Assembly: GCF_004369225.1 (NCBI RefSeq) | Contig: NZ_QFFZ01000002.1 | Location: 62,001 to 126,000 of the forward strand | DNA: 64,000 bases | Direction of reading: 5' to 3' | Source: Pelotomaculum propionicicum | GTDB taxonomy: Bacteria; Bacillota; Desulfotomaculia; Desulfotomaculales; Pelotomaculaceae | Shown here: in pieces, positions 24,490 through 34,427 of the stretch | How positions within the stretch are numbered: position 1 is the stretch's first letter | Layout: each line of letters opens with the position of its first letter | Notes under the pieces: model-generated | What the model was told of the DNA's origin: nothing | Seen by the model: only the letters and a program-made list of their open reading frames with translations | Database searches by the model: none | Translations under genes and position numbers: made by a program

Positions 24490-25218
24490 CTACCCCGCCA
24501 TGCTCTCTTTTTTCAGCCTGTTAAGTATGTATATCTGACCCTTTGGTGTCACCCTCGTAACCTTGAACAGTCGTACGTTGCCAGAAGCCACTTCCTTGTT
24601 GCTCTGCGTTACCTCAAAGTACCCACGGTCAACGTATTCCTGATATGGCTCCGTGCTGTTCGGGAATATAAACCCCCATGCGCGAAGCCTTTGGTAGAGT
24701 CGCTTCTCCCCGGTGATAACCCCGTTTTTTGATGCTATCTTTGCCAACTCCCGGATGAGTACGCTATCTCTGGAGGCCGCACAAGTTTGTGCAAATGACA
24801 CCAGGGGTTTTTGCCGGTCGATTTGCTCGGCAAGTTCGGCGGCAAACCGGAGCGCTTCAGGCAGTGTTTTCGGGATCACGAATGTCTCCCTTGCCCGGAA
24901 ATAGGTTTCCACCAGCATGTCGTATACTTCCCATGCCCTATCGGTATTCAGTGACTTTGCGTGGAGGAGTGCACCTTTTTCGGTCCAGAGGTAGAGCTTG
25001 TTGACATTTTGAGCGACATTACAATTTGTAAGGTTGCCCTTGAAGGCTTTAAGCGCTTCGCCCTCAAGGCAGAAGTAATGCTTGCCTTCGGTGTAACGCT
25101 CCCTATTACGGCTAAAATTTACGGTTATGGTGTTGGTATCTGCCCCATATCCTTTTGCCAACTGCTGGGTGGTTAGCACGCGCTGATTCTTGTGTTCGAT
25201 TGTCATCAGCTTGTTCAA
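24490..25218 (-). CDS. phage antirepressor (ORF6N + KilAC)
   Basis: About 242 residues from TTG 25218 (AGGAGG 8 nt upstream; a GTG three codons earlier is too close). The N-terminal ORF6N domain spans RVLTTQQLAKGYGADTNTIT to the LYLWTEKGALLHAKSL region. The C-terminal KilAC/ANT domain has RELAKIASKNGVITGEKRLY and ending segments VTRVTPKGQIYIL. Antirepressors of this kind release CI-type repression. It lies in the leftward early unit opposite the repressor. Confidence 0.85.
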   Translation of the reverse strand: MNKLMTIEHKNQRVLTTQQLAKGYGADTNTITVNFSRNRERYTEGKHYFCLEGEALKAFKGNLTNCNVAQNVNKLYLWTEKGALLHAKSLNTDRAWEVYDMLVETYFRARETFVIPKTLPEALRFAAELAEQIDRQKPLVSFAQTCAASRDSVLIRELAKIASKNGVITGEKRLYQRLRAWGFIFPNSTEPYQEYVDRGYFEVTQSNKEVASGNVRLFKVTRVTPKGQIYILNRLKKESMAG

Positions 25219-25230
25219 ATTCCACACCTC

Positions 25231-25359
25231 CTAATTCCTAACTCCTGTTGCATCTACCGGCACCTGCGGCCCTAACGGTTTGCCGCACCCTTCGCAGTAG
25301 TAGGCCGGCAAATCACCAGTAAATCCGCAGTGGGGGCAGGTGTATTTATCGTTATCTAT
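25231..25359 (-). CDS. possible tiny zinc-ribbon protein with non-canonical start
   Basis: A frame ending at TAG 25231 reads KYTCPHCGFTGDLPAYYCEGCG, a clear double CxxC zinc ribbon. No ATG, GTG or TTG start lies in frame near its 5' end; ATA 25359 follows GAGGGGGG by a plausible distance, just after the stop of the upstream XRE gene. Either an AUA start is used or the gene has lost its start codon. Confidence 0.35.
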   Translation of the reverse strand: MDNDKYTCPHCGFTGDLPAYYCEGCGKPLGPQVPVDATGVRN

Positions 25360-25361
25360 GG

Positions 25362-25610
25362 TTATACACCCCCCTCGGTACCGGTTGATGTTCGTGGTAA
25401 TGGCTTCATTCTGTAGCCTTCCAGGTCTAAAAAAAGTACCTCGACATCCACTTCAAAGAACTCTGCAATTTTTTTTGCTAAACCATAGGTCGGATTTCTG
25501 GTACCAGTTTCAATTAATCCATAAAAACTCCTAGAAACTCCTACCTTTTTTGCTACTTCTTCTTGTGTAAAACCGCTCTTTTCCCTAAGTCCAATTAGCC
25601 TCTGTCTCAT
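25362..25610 (-). CDS. XRE-family regulator (Cro-like)
   Basis: 82 residues from ATG 25610 (GAGGGGG before it). The HTH reads GLREKSGFTQEEVAKKVGVS, then RSFYGLIETGTRNPTYGLAKK. It is divergent from the CI-like gene at 25760, with four operator-like repeats between, the classic lysis/lysogeny switch layout. Confidence 0.8.
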   Translation of the reverse strand: MRQRLIGLREKSGFTQEEVAKKVGVSRSFYGLIETGTRNPTYGLAKKIAEFFEVDVEVLFLDLEGYRMKPLPRTSTGTEGGV

Positions 25611-25627
25611 GGCTACCCCCTCTCTAT

Positions 25628-25736
25628 GCTTCATTTGGTAGCACTGTTTTTATTATTATAGTGCTTCTTATCGTAGCATGTCAATATATAGTTTCTACTT
25701 TTTGAAGCATAATTTTAATTGCTTCATTTTGTAGAG
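25628..25736. promoter_or_regulatory. switch region with four GCTTC-N6-GTAG operator repeats
   Basis: GCTTCATTTGGTAGCA (25628-25643), GCTTCTTATCGTAGCA (25663-25678) and GCTTCATTTTGTAGAG (25721-25736) lie on the plus strand. A fourth, GCTTCAAAAAGTAG, lies in reverse near 25695-25708. The region is AT-rich and separates the divergent XRE genes. These are candidate binding sites for the CI-like and Cro-like proteins. Confidence 0.7.
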
Positions 25737-25759
25737 TATAATTGTGGCAGGTGATAAAA

Positions 25760-26128
25760 ATGAATTTTTCGCGAAGGTTAATAAGTCTTCGGGAGCAAGC
25801 TGGGTTAACCCAGGAACAATTAGCAAGGAAACTAAACATTTCCAGATCGGCATTATCTCTATGGGAACTTGGGAAAAGAGAACCAAATCATTCCACACTA
25901 CAACTTCTGGCAAAGTTTTTCAATGTAAGCATTGATTATTTATTGGGTAATTCAGATAACCACAGAACCCAAAAAGAAAACACCCTCGAGCAACAGTGGC
26001 CGGAAGGAGTCAAAGTTTTGCGCCGGGCTCAGACAAAATTAACTCTAGAGAAACGGAAAAAGATGCTCCGCTTAATCGAAGCCTATATCGAAGACGAGGA
26101 AAATGAGGCCCCTAAGAATAAGAAGTAG
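25760..26128 (+). CDS. CI/ImmR-like phage repressor
   Basis: 122 residues from ATG 25760 (AGGTGA before it). The N-terminal HTH reads LREQAGLTQEQLARKLNISR, then SALSLWELGKREPNHSTLQL. The C-terminal part is short and charged, without a LexA-type protease domain. The downstream gene is an ImmA/IrrE peptidase overlapping by 26 nt, as in ImmR-ImmA pairs, so the peptidase probably inactivates this repressor. Confidence 0.85.
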   Translation: MNFSRRLISLREQAGLTQEQLARKLNISRSALSLWELGKREPNHSTLQLLAKFFNVSIDYLLGNSDNHRTQKENTLEQQWPEGVKVLRRAQTKLTLEKRKKMLRLIEAYIEDEENEAPKNKK

Positions 26129-27125
26129 CTATGCGAGAGCCAAGGCCCGGATGTTTTTACGAGAAGCCGAAATTACTGAGCCCCCGATAAATGTTATTGA
26201 ACTAATTGAAGTGTTTGGGAGGATAAAATGGCACGAGGACGCTGAGGACGGGTTTACAATTTACGACGAAAAACGCGGTAAGTATTGTATTTTTATAGAC
26301 CCGCGCACTATTGATGGTAGAATCACATGGACCATGTGTCACGAACTGGCCCATATAGTTTTGATGCATTTCGTTGAATATGACATGGACAGGCTTACTC
26401 CACGGGAAGAAAAAATACTGGATAGAGAGTGTGATATATTTGTTAGGGAGTTTTTAATGCCCGAGGAATGGGTCTTGAGGTATTACGAGCCCCCCCTCTC
26501 TGTTCCACAGCTTGGAAAATTAAAGGACAAGTTTAGTGTCTCATGGGAGGCAGTCACCTATAGATTCAATGAATTGGGTATATGTGAGAAAATAGAAATA
26601 GATCAATTATTTGCTGAATGGAATAGCGTCAGGGGAAGTGGAAGTGCTTATACTGCCCATGCTGTAGTTGAACGCGAAGAGCCTGTTCTATTGGGAATCA
26701 ACTATTGCTTATCAAATGGAACGAGGGAGGTAATAAGGTTGTCTATGCCCATTAAAATAGTTGGGACTGACAATAATGACAGATTCACAGAATGCCCTAT
26801 TTGCGGTAACAGCGATTTTTCTTACAATGCTCACTTTTGTAAAATCTGCGGGCACTATCTTTTCAATGAATGCCTTAACTCTTCCGACGATCCCAGGTTA
26901 GCACATGAGGAATGCGGTATGGCAAATGCTTCAAATGCTCTTTTTTGTGAACGTTGCGGATCAAAAACAATGCTGTATGAATACATGGAGAAAGTGGGTT
27001 ACTCTGAAGATGGCATGAAGGAAATAGCCGTTGGGGCTGGATCTGGATCTGGATCTGGGTCTGAACCTGAACCAGCGCCAGAGGATAATACAATAAGTTT
27101 TAACCCAGATGATATACCGTTCTAA
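26103..27125 (+). CDS. ImmA/IrrE peptidase with zinc ribbons and SSB-like C-terminal tip
   Basis: 340 residues. The zinc peptidase motif is MCHELAHIVLMHF near residue 79, with the third ligand region RECDIFVREFLMP. After ~190 the family's usual end is exceeded. A pair of zinc ribbons (CPICGNSDFSYNAHFCKICG; GMANASNALFCERCG) follows, then a flexible Gly-Ser and Glu-Pro linker. The protein ends FNPDDIPF, closely like the SSB acidic tip DDDIPF. ImmA-type enzymes cleave phage/ICE repressors after DNA damage. The tail could dock it on SSB-binding repair enzymes. It overlaps the repressor gene. Confidence 0.82.
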   Translation: MRPLRIRSSYARAKARMFLREAEITEPPINVIELIEVFGRIKWHEDAEDGFTIYDEKRGKYCIFIDPRTIDGRITWTMCHELAHIVLMHFVEYDMDRLTPREEKILDRECDIFVREFLMPEEWVLRYYEPPLSVPQLGKLKDKFSVSWEAVTYRFNELGICEKIEIDQLFAEWNSVRGSGSAYTAHAVVEREEPVLLGINYCLSNGTREVIRLSMPIKIVGTDNNDRFTECPICGNSDFSYNAHFCKICGHYLFNECLNSSDDPRLAHEECGMANASNALFCERCGSKTMLYEYMEKVGYSEDGMKEIAVGAGSGSGSGSEPEPAPEDNTISFNPDDIPF

Positions 27126-27276
27126 CGGCCCCCAGAGGGGGTTTTGTGTTTTAAGAGAGACTCGACAAAAAACGACAATGTTTTTAGGATGCGTGACGGA
27201 GCGCCCTTGTGGGCTTGAAATATGTTTTGAGGTGCATTGGAAATATGGTAGAATAATCTCCAAAGTCAGGGGTGAG

Positions 27277-28512
27277 GTGATTGCCTTGAATGGCTCCATT
27301 CAAAAGTATGGCTGCATCTGCAAAAAGAAAAGATGTACCTGTGGCAAGACTAGGTATCGATATGTTGTTGATGTCGGCATAAACCCGGCCACAGGAAGGA
27401 GAAAGCAGGAAAAGAAAGGTGGCTTCCTTACCCGAGACGAGGCGCAAACAGCCTGTAATGCTGTAATCTATGAATTAAATCACGGCACTTATATTAAGGA
27501 GTCGAGCACGCTATTCAAGGACTTTGCAGGGGATTGGCTGAAAACATACCAAAAAACCCACAACGTGAAGGTAAGCACCGTCCGCGTCCGCAGGCACGAA
27601 ATAAGTCTTCTTATGCCTTATTTTAAATATTTAAAGATCAAGGATATCACAAAGAAGAAATACCAGGATGCATTAAATGACCTAAAAGACAAAAAATATT
27701 CAGACAATACCCTTTCCGGCGTACACTCAACCGGCAGAATGATTTTTGCCAAAGCCGTAGAGTGGGATATGATCAAAAAAGATCCTACACAATTTGCGAA
27801 GGTGCCGCGAACTCGTAAGACCGTGAAAGAGCTGGAGGAAAACAAGGAATTACCGAAATATCTTGAAAAAGAAGAACTGGCCGCATTTCTAAGAACGGCA
27901 AAGGAGAAAGGTCTCGACAGAGACTATATCATCTTCCGCACCCTGGCCTATACTGGCCTGCGGGCCGGGGAACTGTGCGCCCTAAAATGGAAAGACATCC
28001 ATTTTAAAGAAGGTGCGATTAGCATAACAAAGACATACTATAACCCTACAAATAATGCTGAAAAGTATGAACTATTAACACCGAAAACCGCGAAGTCCCA
28101 ACGGGTAATTGAGGTTGACCGTGCTGTTCTGAGCGATTTGGAAAGATACAAGGTTGAGCAGAAGTCTGTTAAAATGAGATTTCGCCCTACCTACCATGAC
28201 GAGGATTTCGTTTTTGCGAAAACAAAAAAACATCCCGGCTACCCGGAGACCATAAAGAAAATAGAAATCCGCATGACTAGGCTCCTGAAGTTGGCGAAGC
28301 TTAACGAGACGCTTACTCCCCACTCCCTGCGCCATACTCATACTTCACTATTAGCCGAGGCCGGAGTCGGACTGCCTGAAATCATGGACCGTCTGGGGCA
28401 TACTGATGACGACACCACAAAAAGAATCTATCTCCATGTAACAAAGACAATGAAAAAAGAGGCATCTCAAAAATTCAGTGAATTAATGAGAAGCCTCTTG
28501 TCTGAAAATTAG
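27277..28512 (+). CDS. int: phage tyrosine integrase
   Basis: About 411 residues from GTG 27277; TTG 27286, behind GAGGTGA, is equally likely. A Cys-rich N-terminal arm-binding part (YGCICKKKRCTCG) leads to an AP2-like region and SAM-like core domain. The catalytic domain has YTGLRAGELCALKW, HSLRHTHTSLLAEAG, RLGHTDDDTT and IYLHV, with Arg, His, Arg, His and nucleophile Tyr all present. It is the last phage gene before groEL, so the right attachment site should lie between 28,512 and about 28,600. Confidence 0.9.
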   Translation: MIALNGSIQKYGCICKKKRCTCGKTRYRYVVDVGINPATGRRKQEKKGGFLTRDEAQTACNAVIYELNHGTYIKESSTLFKDFAGDWLKTYQKTHNVKVSTVRVRRHEISLLMPYFKYLKIKDITKKKYQDALNDLKDKKYSDNTLSGVHSTGRMIFAKAVEWDMIKKDPTQFAKVPRTRKTVKELEENKELPKYLEKEELAAFLRTAKEKGLDRDYIIFRTLAYTGLRAGELCALKWKDIHFKEGAISITKTYYNPTNNAEKYELLTPKTAKSQRVIEVDRAVLSDLERYKVEQKSVKMRFRPTYHDEDFVFAKTKKHPGYPETIKKIEIRMTRLLKLAKLNETLTPHSLRHTHTSLLAEAGVGLPEIMDRLGHTDDDTTKRIYLHVTKTMKKEASQKFSELMRSLLSEN

Positions 28513-28518
28513 CACTCC

Positions 28519-28565
28519 GTGACCATTTTGTGACCACAGGGAAGGGACCGGATATCCGGTCCCTT
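28519..28565. other. probable right attachment region with GTGACCA repeats and perfect palindrome
   Basis: Just after the integrase stop come GTGACCA (28519-28525) and GTGACCA (28530-28536), separated by TTTT, then a perfect 24-bp palindrome at 28542-28565 with core GGGACCGGATATCCGGTCCC. The direct repeats could be integrase arm sites. The palindrome could end transcripts of both the integrase and groEL, though U-runs are short. The exact att core cannot be set without the left junction. Confidence 0.5.
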
Positions 28566-28591
28566 GATATATATGGACCGAGAGACAGTCT

Positions 28592-30241
<1,650 letters not shown>

Positions 30242-30248
30242 TTATTAC

Positions 30249-30536
30249 CTATTTCTCAATTACGCCGAGGATGTCGGCTTCACGCATGATCAAATATTCA
30301 ACGTCGTCAATCTTGACTTCGTTTCCGGCATACTTGGAGAAAAGGATCCTGTCCCCCGGTTTCAGGTCGATGGGAACACGCTGGCCTGTTTCTAAAATCT
30401 TACCGGAACCTACAGCTATTACTTCCCCTTCCTGGGGCTTTTCCTTAGCCGTGTCCGGCAGGACAATACCGCCTTTGGTCCTTTCCTCGCTGGGCAGAGG
30501 CTTGACTACTACCCTTTCGCCTAGTGGTCTGATCAC
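30249..30536 (-). CDS. groES: co-chaperonin GroES (10 kDa)
   Basis: 95 residues from GTG 30536 (GGAGGGG before). The mobile loop region ([20 protein letters not shown]) and [19 protein letters not shown] ending are typical. It caps the GroEL ring. It is promoter-proximal in the groESL operon. Confidence 0.98.
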   Translation of the reverse strand: MIRPLGERVVVKPLPSEERTKGGIVLPDTAKEKPQEGEVIAVGSGKILETGQRVPIDLKPGDRILFSKYAGNEVKIDDVEYLIMREADILGVIEK

Positions 30537-30579
30537 TTAAACCCCTCCTTGATACTGGTTGGTTTTATTTTATCATTTG

Positions 30580-30606
30580 TTAGCACTCGAGGTCAATGAG
30601 TGCTAA
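30580..30606. promoter_or_regulatory. CIRCE element (HrcA operator)
   Basis: TTAGCACTC-N9-GAGTGCTAA, an exact match to the CIRCE consensus, lies 44 nt upstream of the groES start. HrcA binding here represses groESL until heat or folding stress. Confidence 0.95.
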
Positions 30607-30920
30607 CACTACGTAAATATAATATATAATAAGTCTATCAAAAGCAAATTAAATCACCGCATAATTTTCCTTTTCTAGATTAAAAAAGGTTGATTATCAT
30701 GCAATAGCTTTTAATATCTTTTTCTATCTTAATCTGAGTATTTTTTTGCCTTTCTTCTACATGAAATATTTTCCCACAGAGCAAATGATTTTATACAGCA
30801 AAAAGAAAAGCTTGTCCTTCATTTTACAAAACTCAATGGGTTCTTTAATAAATAAACCCCTGTGCAGGGGTTTATAATAGTCTGACGATTTCGTTCACAA
30901 AAGTAGAAAGGTGGACAGAC
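30607..30920. other. AT-rich intergenic region
   Basis: About 310 bp between the groESL promoter and the end of the SLH gene. No reading frame was found. It holds the groESL upstream promoter region and, at its right end, the terminator at 30854-30873. Confidence 0.6.
30854..30873 (-). terminator. rho-independent terminator of the SLH gene
   Basis: AAACCCC-TGTGCA-GGGGTTT stem-loop, 48 nt beyond the leftward SLH stop codon. On the minus strand it continues TTTATTTATT. Confidence 0.6.
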
Positions 30921-33146
30921 TTATTTTCTTTCAAGCTTTTCGATCTTGCCGTTCTCCAACTTAATTTCCACATCCCAACCCTCTTCTAAATCTTCAAGTT
31001 CGATCTCGTCTCCGTCCTCATTTTCCAGGTCGGCGTTGTTAGCCAAGTAGTAAGAGAAACTGTTCCCGCTTTCCTGTCTAATTTTTATCCTTTTACTACT
31101 GACGTTAATATCAGTGATTTCGCCTTGCAAAGTGATATTCAGATCATCGGTTACTATAATCTTAACTACTTTCCCGTTGTTTAGCCTGATCTCAACTTCC
31201 GAGCCGATCACTATACTTCTCAGGTTGATACTGCTACCGTTCCTGGTATAATAGGCACTGTTAGAAATGTAATACTTAGCTATACTGCCACTGCTTTTCT
31301 CAATCTTTATCCACGGGGAACTGCCTGTTTTCAGATTATTAACCGTACCGGAAACAGATGACCCACTTTCATCAATTACTTCAATACGGTAGACATCACC
31401 GTCACTGTTTAGCCTAAGTTTTACCATGTATCCCGTATCCAGGTCTTCAAAGTCAATCGAATCACCATCGCTATTTTTCACTGTAACATCATTAACCACA
31501 TCATACTTTTTTCTGTCACCGTCTTCGTCAGTAATGGTTATCCCCCAGGCGCCCGATGTGTCCAGACTGTAGATTTCCCCCTCCACATAGCCGTTGCCAG
31601 CCTCATCAATTACTTTTATGAGGTCTACATAGTCATCACTATTTAACCTCAACCTTACACGCTTTCCTGTATCCAGGTCTTCAAAGTCTATCACATCCCC
31701 GTCATTATTCCTTACTACGACATCATCGTCCACAGCATACTTTTTGCTGCTGCCATTATCTTTAATAATGGTTATGCCCCAGGTGCCGGATGTATCCAGA
31801 CTGTCGACTTCCCCCTCCGGGCTGCTTTCTTCAATAACCTCTATTATTATAGCCTTACCGTCATACACTTTGACTTCAACCAGGCTGCCATTCTCAATAT
31901 CTTCATACTCCTCCGTACTGCCTTCCACAACAACGTTGCCGGGCACCTGCCAGGTCTCTTTCTCACCATCGTCATTGCGCACAGTCAGCTTGGATGAATT
32001 GATAGACGTAACTGTCCCTTCAAACTTAGTTGTATCCAGGAAGTTAATCTCCGTAATTCTGCTTTCCGCAATTCTAACCTCGACAAAATCGTTCTGGTTG
32101 ACCGAGTAAATTTCTTTAGTATAACCGTCCTGATTAATTGTTACAGCGGCTGCAACCGGGAATACCATTTGCCGGCCATCAAAATCAGTGAGATGCAAAC
32201 TGTATTCTCCTTCACTGTATGTAAGCGAGTCTACCCTGCCGGCATAATTATGATAATCAGTACCGCTTTCCGTTCCGTTCTGCTGTGCGGTATTTTTAAT
32301 AAATACAACTCTTTCGTTATTATTTAATACTATTGTGACTTCATCGCCCAGCTCAAGATCGGTAAGCCGGGCATTTTTCTCTTTCAGATAAATCTCGCAG
32401 TCGTCGTCTAAAATTTTATTGAGATAACCGTAATCGCCCATCTTTAAAGTGATTAACTGGTTGGTAAAATCGATGGATGAAACGGCCCCGCGGTAACGTT
32501 GGAATTGTATTTCTGCCCCGGCAAAATTGTTGTCTATGATGCGGGACAGGATGACAGCCATTTGAGCCCTGGTAATTTCGTCATCCGGCTTGAAAACATT
32601 GCCAGGGAAACCCTGCATGATTTTGCGGTCTACCACAGCTGACACCAGGCCCCGGTAGCCTGGAGCTATTTGTCCGGCATCCTCAAAATCAGGCTCGCCG
32701 CTGCCGGGACTAATCTGCAAAGCACCGCAAACCAGCGCGGCCACTTCTGCCCGCGTTGCCGGGCCGGCCATCTGCTCGAGCAGGTTTTTATCCAACATGC
32801 CCCGCTGGACGCCCCAAATAAGGTAACCCCTGCCCCAGTCCGGGGGAGGCACATAATAATCAACAGTTTCCCTGGCCAGGTTCTTTGCCTGCTCGTCCTG
32901 GCCCAGCACCCGGACCAACGAAGCCAGCAACTCAAGCCTGGTGACGCTTTGGTCGGGCTGGTACAAGCCGCCGGGATAACCGGTGACAATTTCGCTGGCG
33001 CACATCTCCGCTATGTACTGCTGCGCCCAGTGTCCATTGATATCCAACAATGTTTCTCCCGCCGCCTCCGCCGCAAAAGGCCCGGCAGCGGCCAGAAGAA
33101 CTGCGACTGACAGAATAATGGGAAAAAGCACTTTGTTTTTTAACAT
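30921..33146 (-). CDS. SLH-domain surface protein with tandem beta repeats
   Basis: 741 residues from ATG 33146 (GGGAGGG before). A signal peptide (LFPIILSVAVLLAAAGPFAA) precedes SLH motifs at ~35-85 and ~165-215 (FPGNVFKPDDEITRAQMAVI), with a degenerate one between. SLH domains hold proteins to pyruvylated cell-wall polymer. The remaining ~500 residues are beta-rich, including a ~70-residue unit (LDTSGAWGITITDEDGDRKK; FEDLDTG; RLRLNSD) repeated at least three times. These acidic repeats could bind calcium or other metal ions. It is probably an S-layer-associated protein. Confidence 0.85.
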   Translation of the reverse strand: MLKNKVLFPIILSVAVLLAAAGPFAAEAAGETLLDINGHWAQQYIAEMCASEIVTGYPGGLYQPDQSVTRLELLASLVRVLGQDEQAKNLARETVDYYVPPPDWGRGYLIWGVQRGMLDKNLLEQMAGPATRAEVAALVCGALQISPGSGEPDFEDAGQIAPGYRGLVSAVVDRKIMQGFPGNVFKPDDEITRAQMAVILSRIIDNNFAGAEIQFQRYRGAVSSIDFTNQLITLKMGDYGYLNKILDDDCEIYLKEKNARLTDLELGDEVTIVLNNNERVVFIKNTAQQNGTESGTDYHNYAGRVDSLTYSEGEYSLHLTDFDGRQMVFPVAAAVTINQDGYTKEIYSVNQNDFVEVRIAESRITEINFLDTTKFEGTVTSINSSKLTVRNDDGEKETWQVPGNVVVEGSTEEYEDIENGSLVEVKVYDGKAIIIEVIEESSPEGEVDSLDTSGTWGITIIKDNGSSKKYAVDDDVVVRNNDGDVIDFEDLDTGKRVRLRLNSDDYVDLIKVIDEAGNGYVEGEIYSLDTSGAWGITITDEDGDRKKYDVVNDVTVKNSDGDSIDFEDLDTGYMVKLRLNSDGDVYRIEVIDESGSSVSGTVNNLKTGSSPWIKIEKSSGSIAKYYISNSAYYTRNGSSINLRSIVIGSEVEIRLNNGKVVKIIVTDDLNITLQGEITDINVSSKRIKIRQESGNSFSYYLANNADLENEDGDEIELEDLEEGWDVEIKLENGKIEKLERK
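31150..31830 (-). repeat. imperfect ~200-bp repeats inside the SLH gene
   Basis: At least three units encode a ~70-residue acidic beta domain in which D(L)DTS-WGITI and IDFEDLDTG-RLRLNSD recur. The units differ at many positions, so they are old duplications. Boundaries are approximate. Confidence 0.7.
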
Positions 33147-33187
33147 AATATCAACATCCCTCCCCACCGGTATATACTAAAACCTGT

Positions 33188-33679
33188 TTAACCCGAAGTT
33201 CCACACTCTCCGCCCCGGCCGGTCAAAATCTCCAGGCCGTGCGGCAGAGCCGGCATAATTACCTCCAGGCACTCTCTCGCTCCTTTAACACTGCCGGGCA
33301 GATTAATAATCAGGGTGCTGCTGCGGATACCGGCCACCGCCCTGGAGAGCATGGCCCTGTTGGTCTTTTTCATACTTTCCCGGCGCATGGCCTCGGCCAG
33401 CCCGGGCACTTCCCGCCCGATTACGGCAAGGGTCGCTTCCGGGGTATTGTCCCTGGGACTTAAGCCTGTTCCGCCTGTGGTAAAGATCAGGTCAACCTTT
33501 TCCCTGTCGGACAGGTCGATCAAAGCCCATTTCAAACCATCCAAATCGTCGGGCAAAACCTGATAACTAACCACTTTGCCCAGTGATTCAACCATCTTAG
33601 TGATAGCCGGGCCGCTTTCATCCACCCTCTCGCCGCGGGAACCCTTGTCACTAACGGTAATCACGGCAATCCTGTACAA
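33188..33679 (-). CDS. mogA: molybdopterin adenylyltransferase (MogA/MoaB family)
   Basis: 163 residues from TTG 33679 (GAGGTGAGAAGG before; a GTG three codons earlier is an alternative). It has the MoCF fold motifs: TVSDKGSRGERVDESGP, FTTGGTGLSPRD, and AMLSRAVAGIRSSTLIINLP followed by GSVKGA. It adenylylates molybdopterin before metal insertion by MoeA. It is the last gene of the leftward Moco cluster. Confidence 0.9.
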   Translation of the reverse strand: MYRIAVITVSDKGSRGERVDESGPAITKMVESLGKVVSYQVLPDDLDGLKWALIDLSDREKVDLIFTTGGTGLSPRDNTPEATLAVIGREVPGLAEAMRRESMKKTNRAMLSRAVAGIRSSTLIINLPGSVKGARECLEVIMPALPHGLEILTGRGGECGTSG

Positions 33680-33727
33680 CCTTCTCACCTCTTATCCCGG
33701 GATATTACGGGTGCGATTCTCCAACCT

Positions 33728-34222
33728 TTACAGCCATTTCTCCTCACCCTCGCGGTCAAAGGAGCCGCTTTTGCCCCCGCTTTTATGGATAAGCCTGATG
33801 GCTCCGATAACCATTTCCCGGTCAACCGCCTTGCACATGTCGTAAATGGCCAGCGCCGACGCTGATACAGCGGTGAGAGCCTCCATTTCCACCCCGGTTT
33901 GTCCCGTAGTTCTGACCCTGGCCTCTATTTCGACCCTGCTTAGCTCCCGGTCGGGACGAAACTGCACATCGATGCCCGTCAGCGCTAAAGGATGGCAGAG
34001 GGGTATTATCTCCGGAGTTTTCTTTGCCGCCATAATCCCGGCTATACGGGCCACACCGAACACCTCTCCTTTAGGTGTTTTCCCTTCCAGGATCATATCA
34101 AGCGTTCCGGGACGCATGGCAACTTCTCCCCGGGCTATAGCTTCCCTGCGGGTAATTTCCTTTGCTCCCACCTCTACCATCCTGGCTTGGCCCCGTTCAT
34201 CCAGGTGAGTCAACTCATTCAA
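33728..34222 (-). CDS. moaC: cyclic pyranopterin monophosphate synthase MoaC
   Basis: About 164 residues. TTG 34222 follows GGGAG at a workable distance; ATG 34231 abuts that site. Conserved segments are [53 protein letters not shown] and [12 protein letters not shown], which carry the active-site residues. MoaC acts right after MoaA in Moco synthesis. Confidence 0.93.
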   Translation of the reverse strand: MNELTHLDERGQARMVEVGAKEITRREAIARGEVAMRPGTLDMILEGKTPKGEVFGVARIAGIMAAKKTPEIIPLCHPLALTGIDVQFRPDRELSRVEIEARVRTTGQTGVEMEALTAVSASALAIYDMCKAVDREMVIGAIRLIHKSGGKSGSFDREGEEKWL

Positions 34223-34427
34223 AAATAACATCTCCCATACTAGAGTTTTACCGGCTTCTACTTTTAAACGGAGATTTCGGTATTCTTCAACTATTTTCTT
34301 TATAATCAACAACCAGCTATTCCCCAAAAACAAACAAAGTAATACTTCAATTATAACAGGTGGTTATCCTGCCCGTCCTTGGAAGGTTGAACAAAAAAAT
34401 CCAAGAATTTTCTAATAAAAACGTTAA

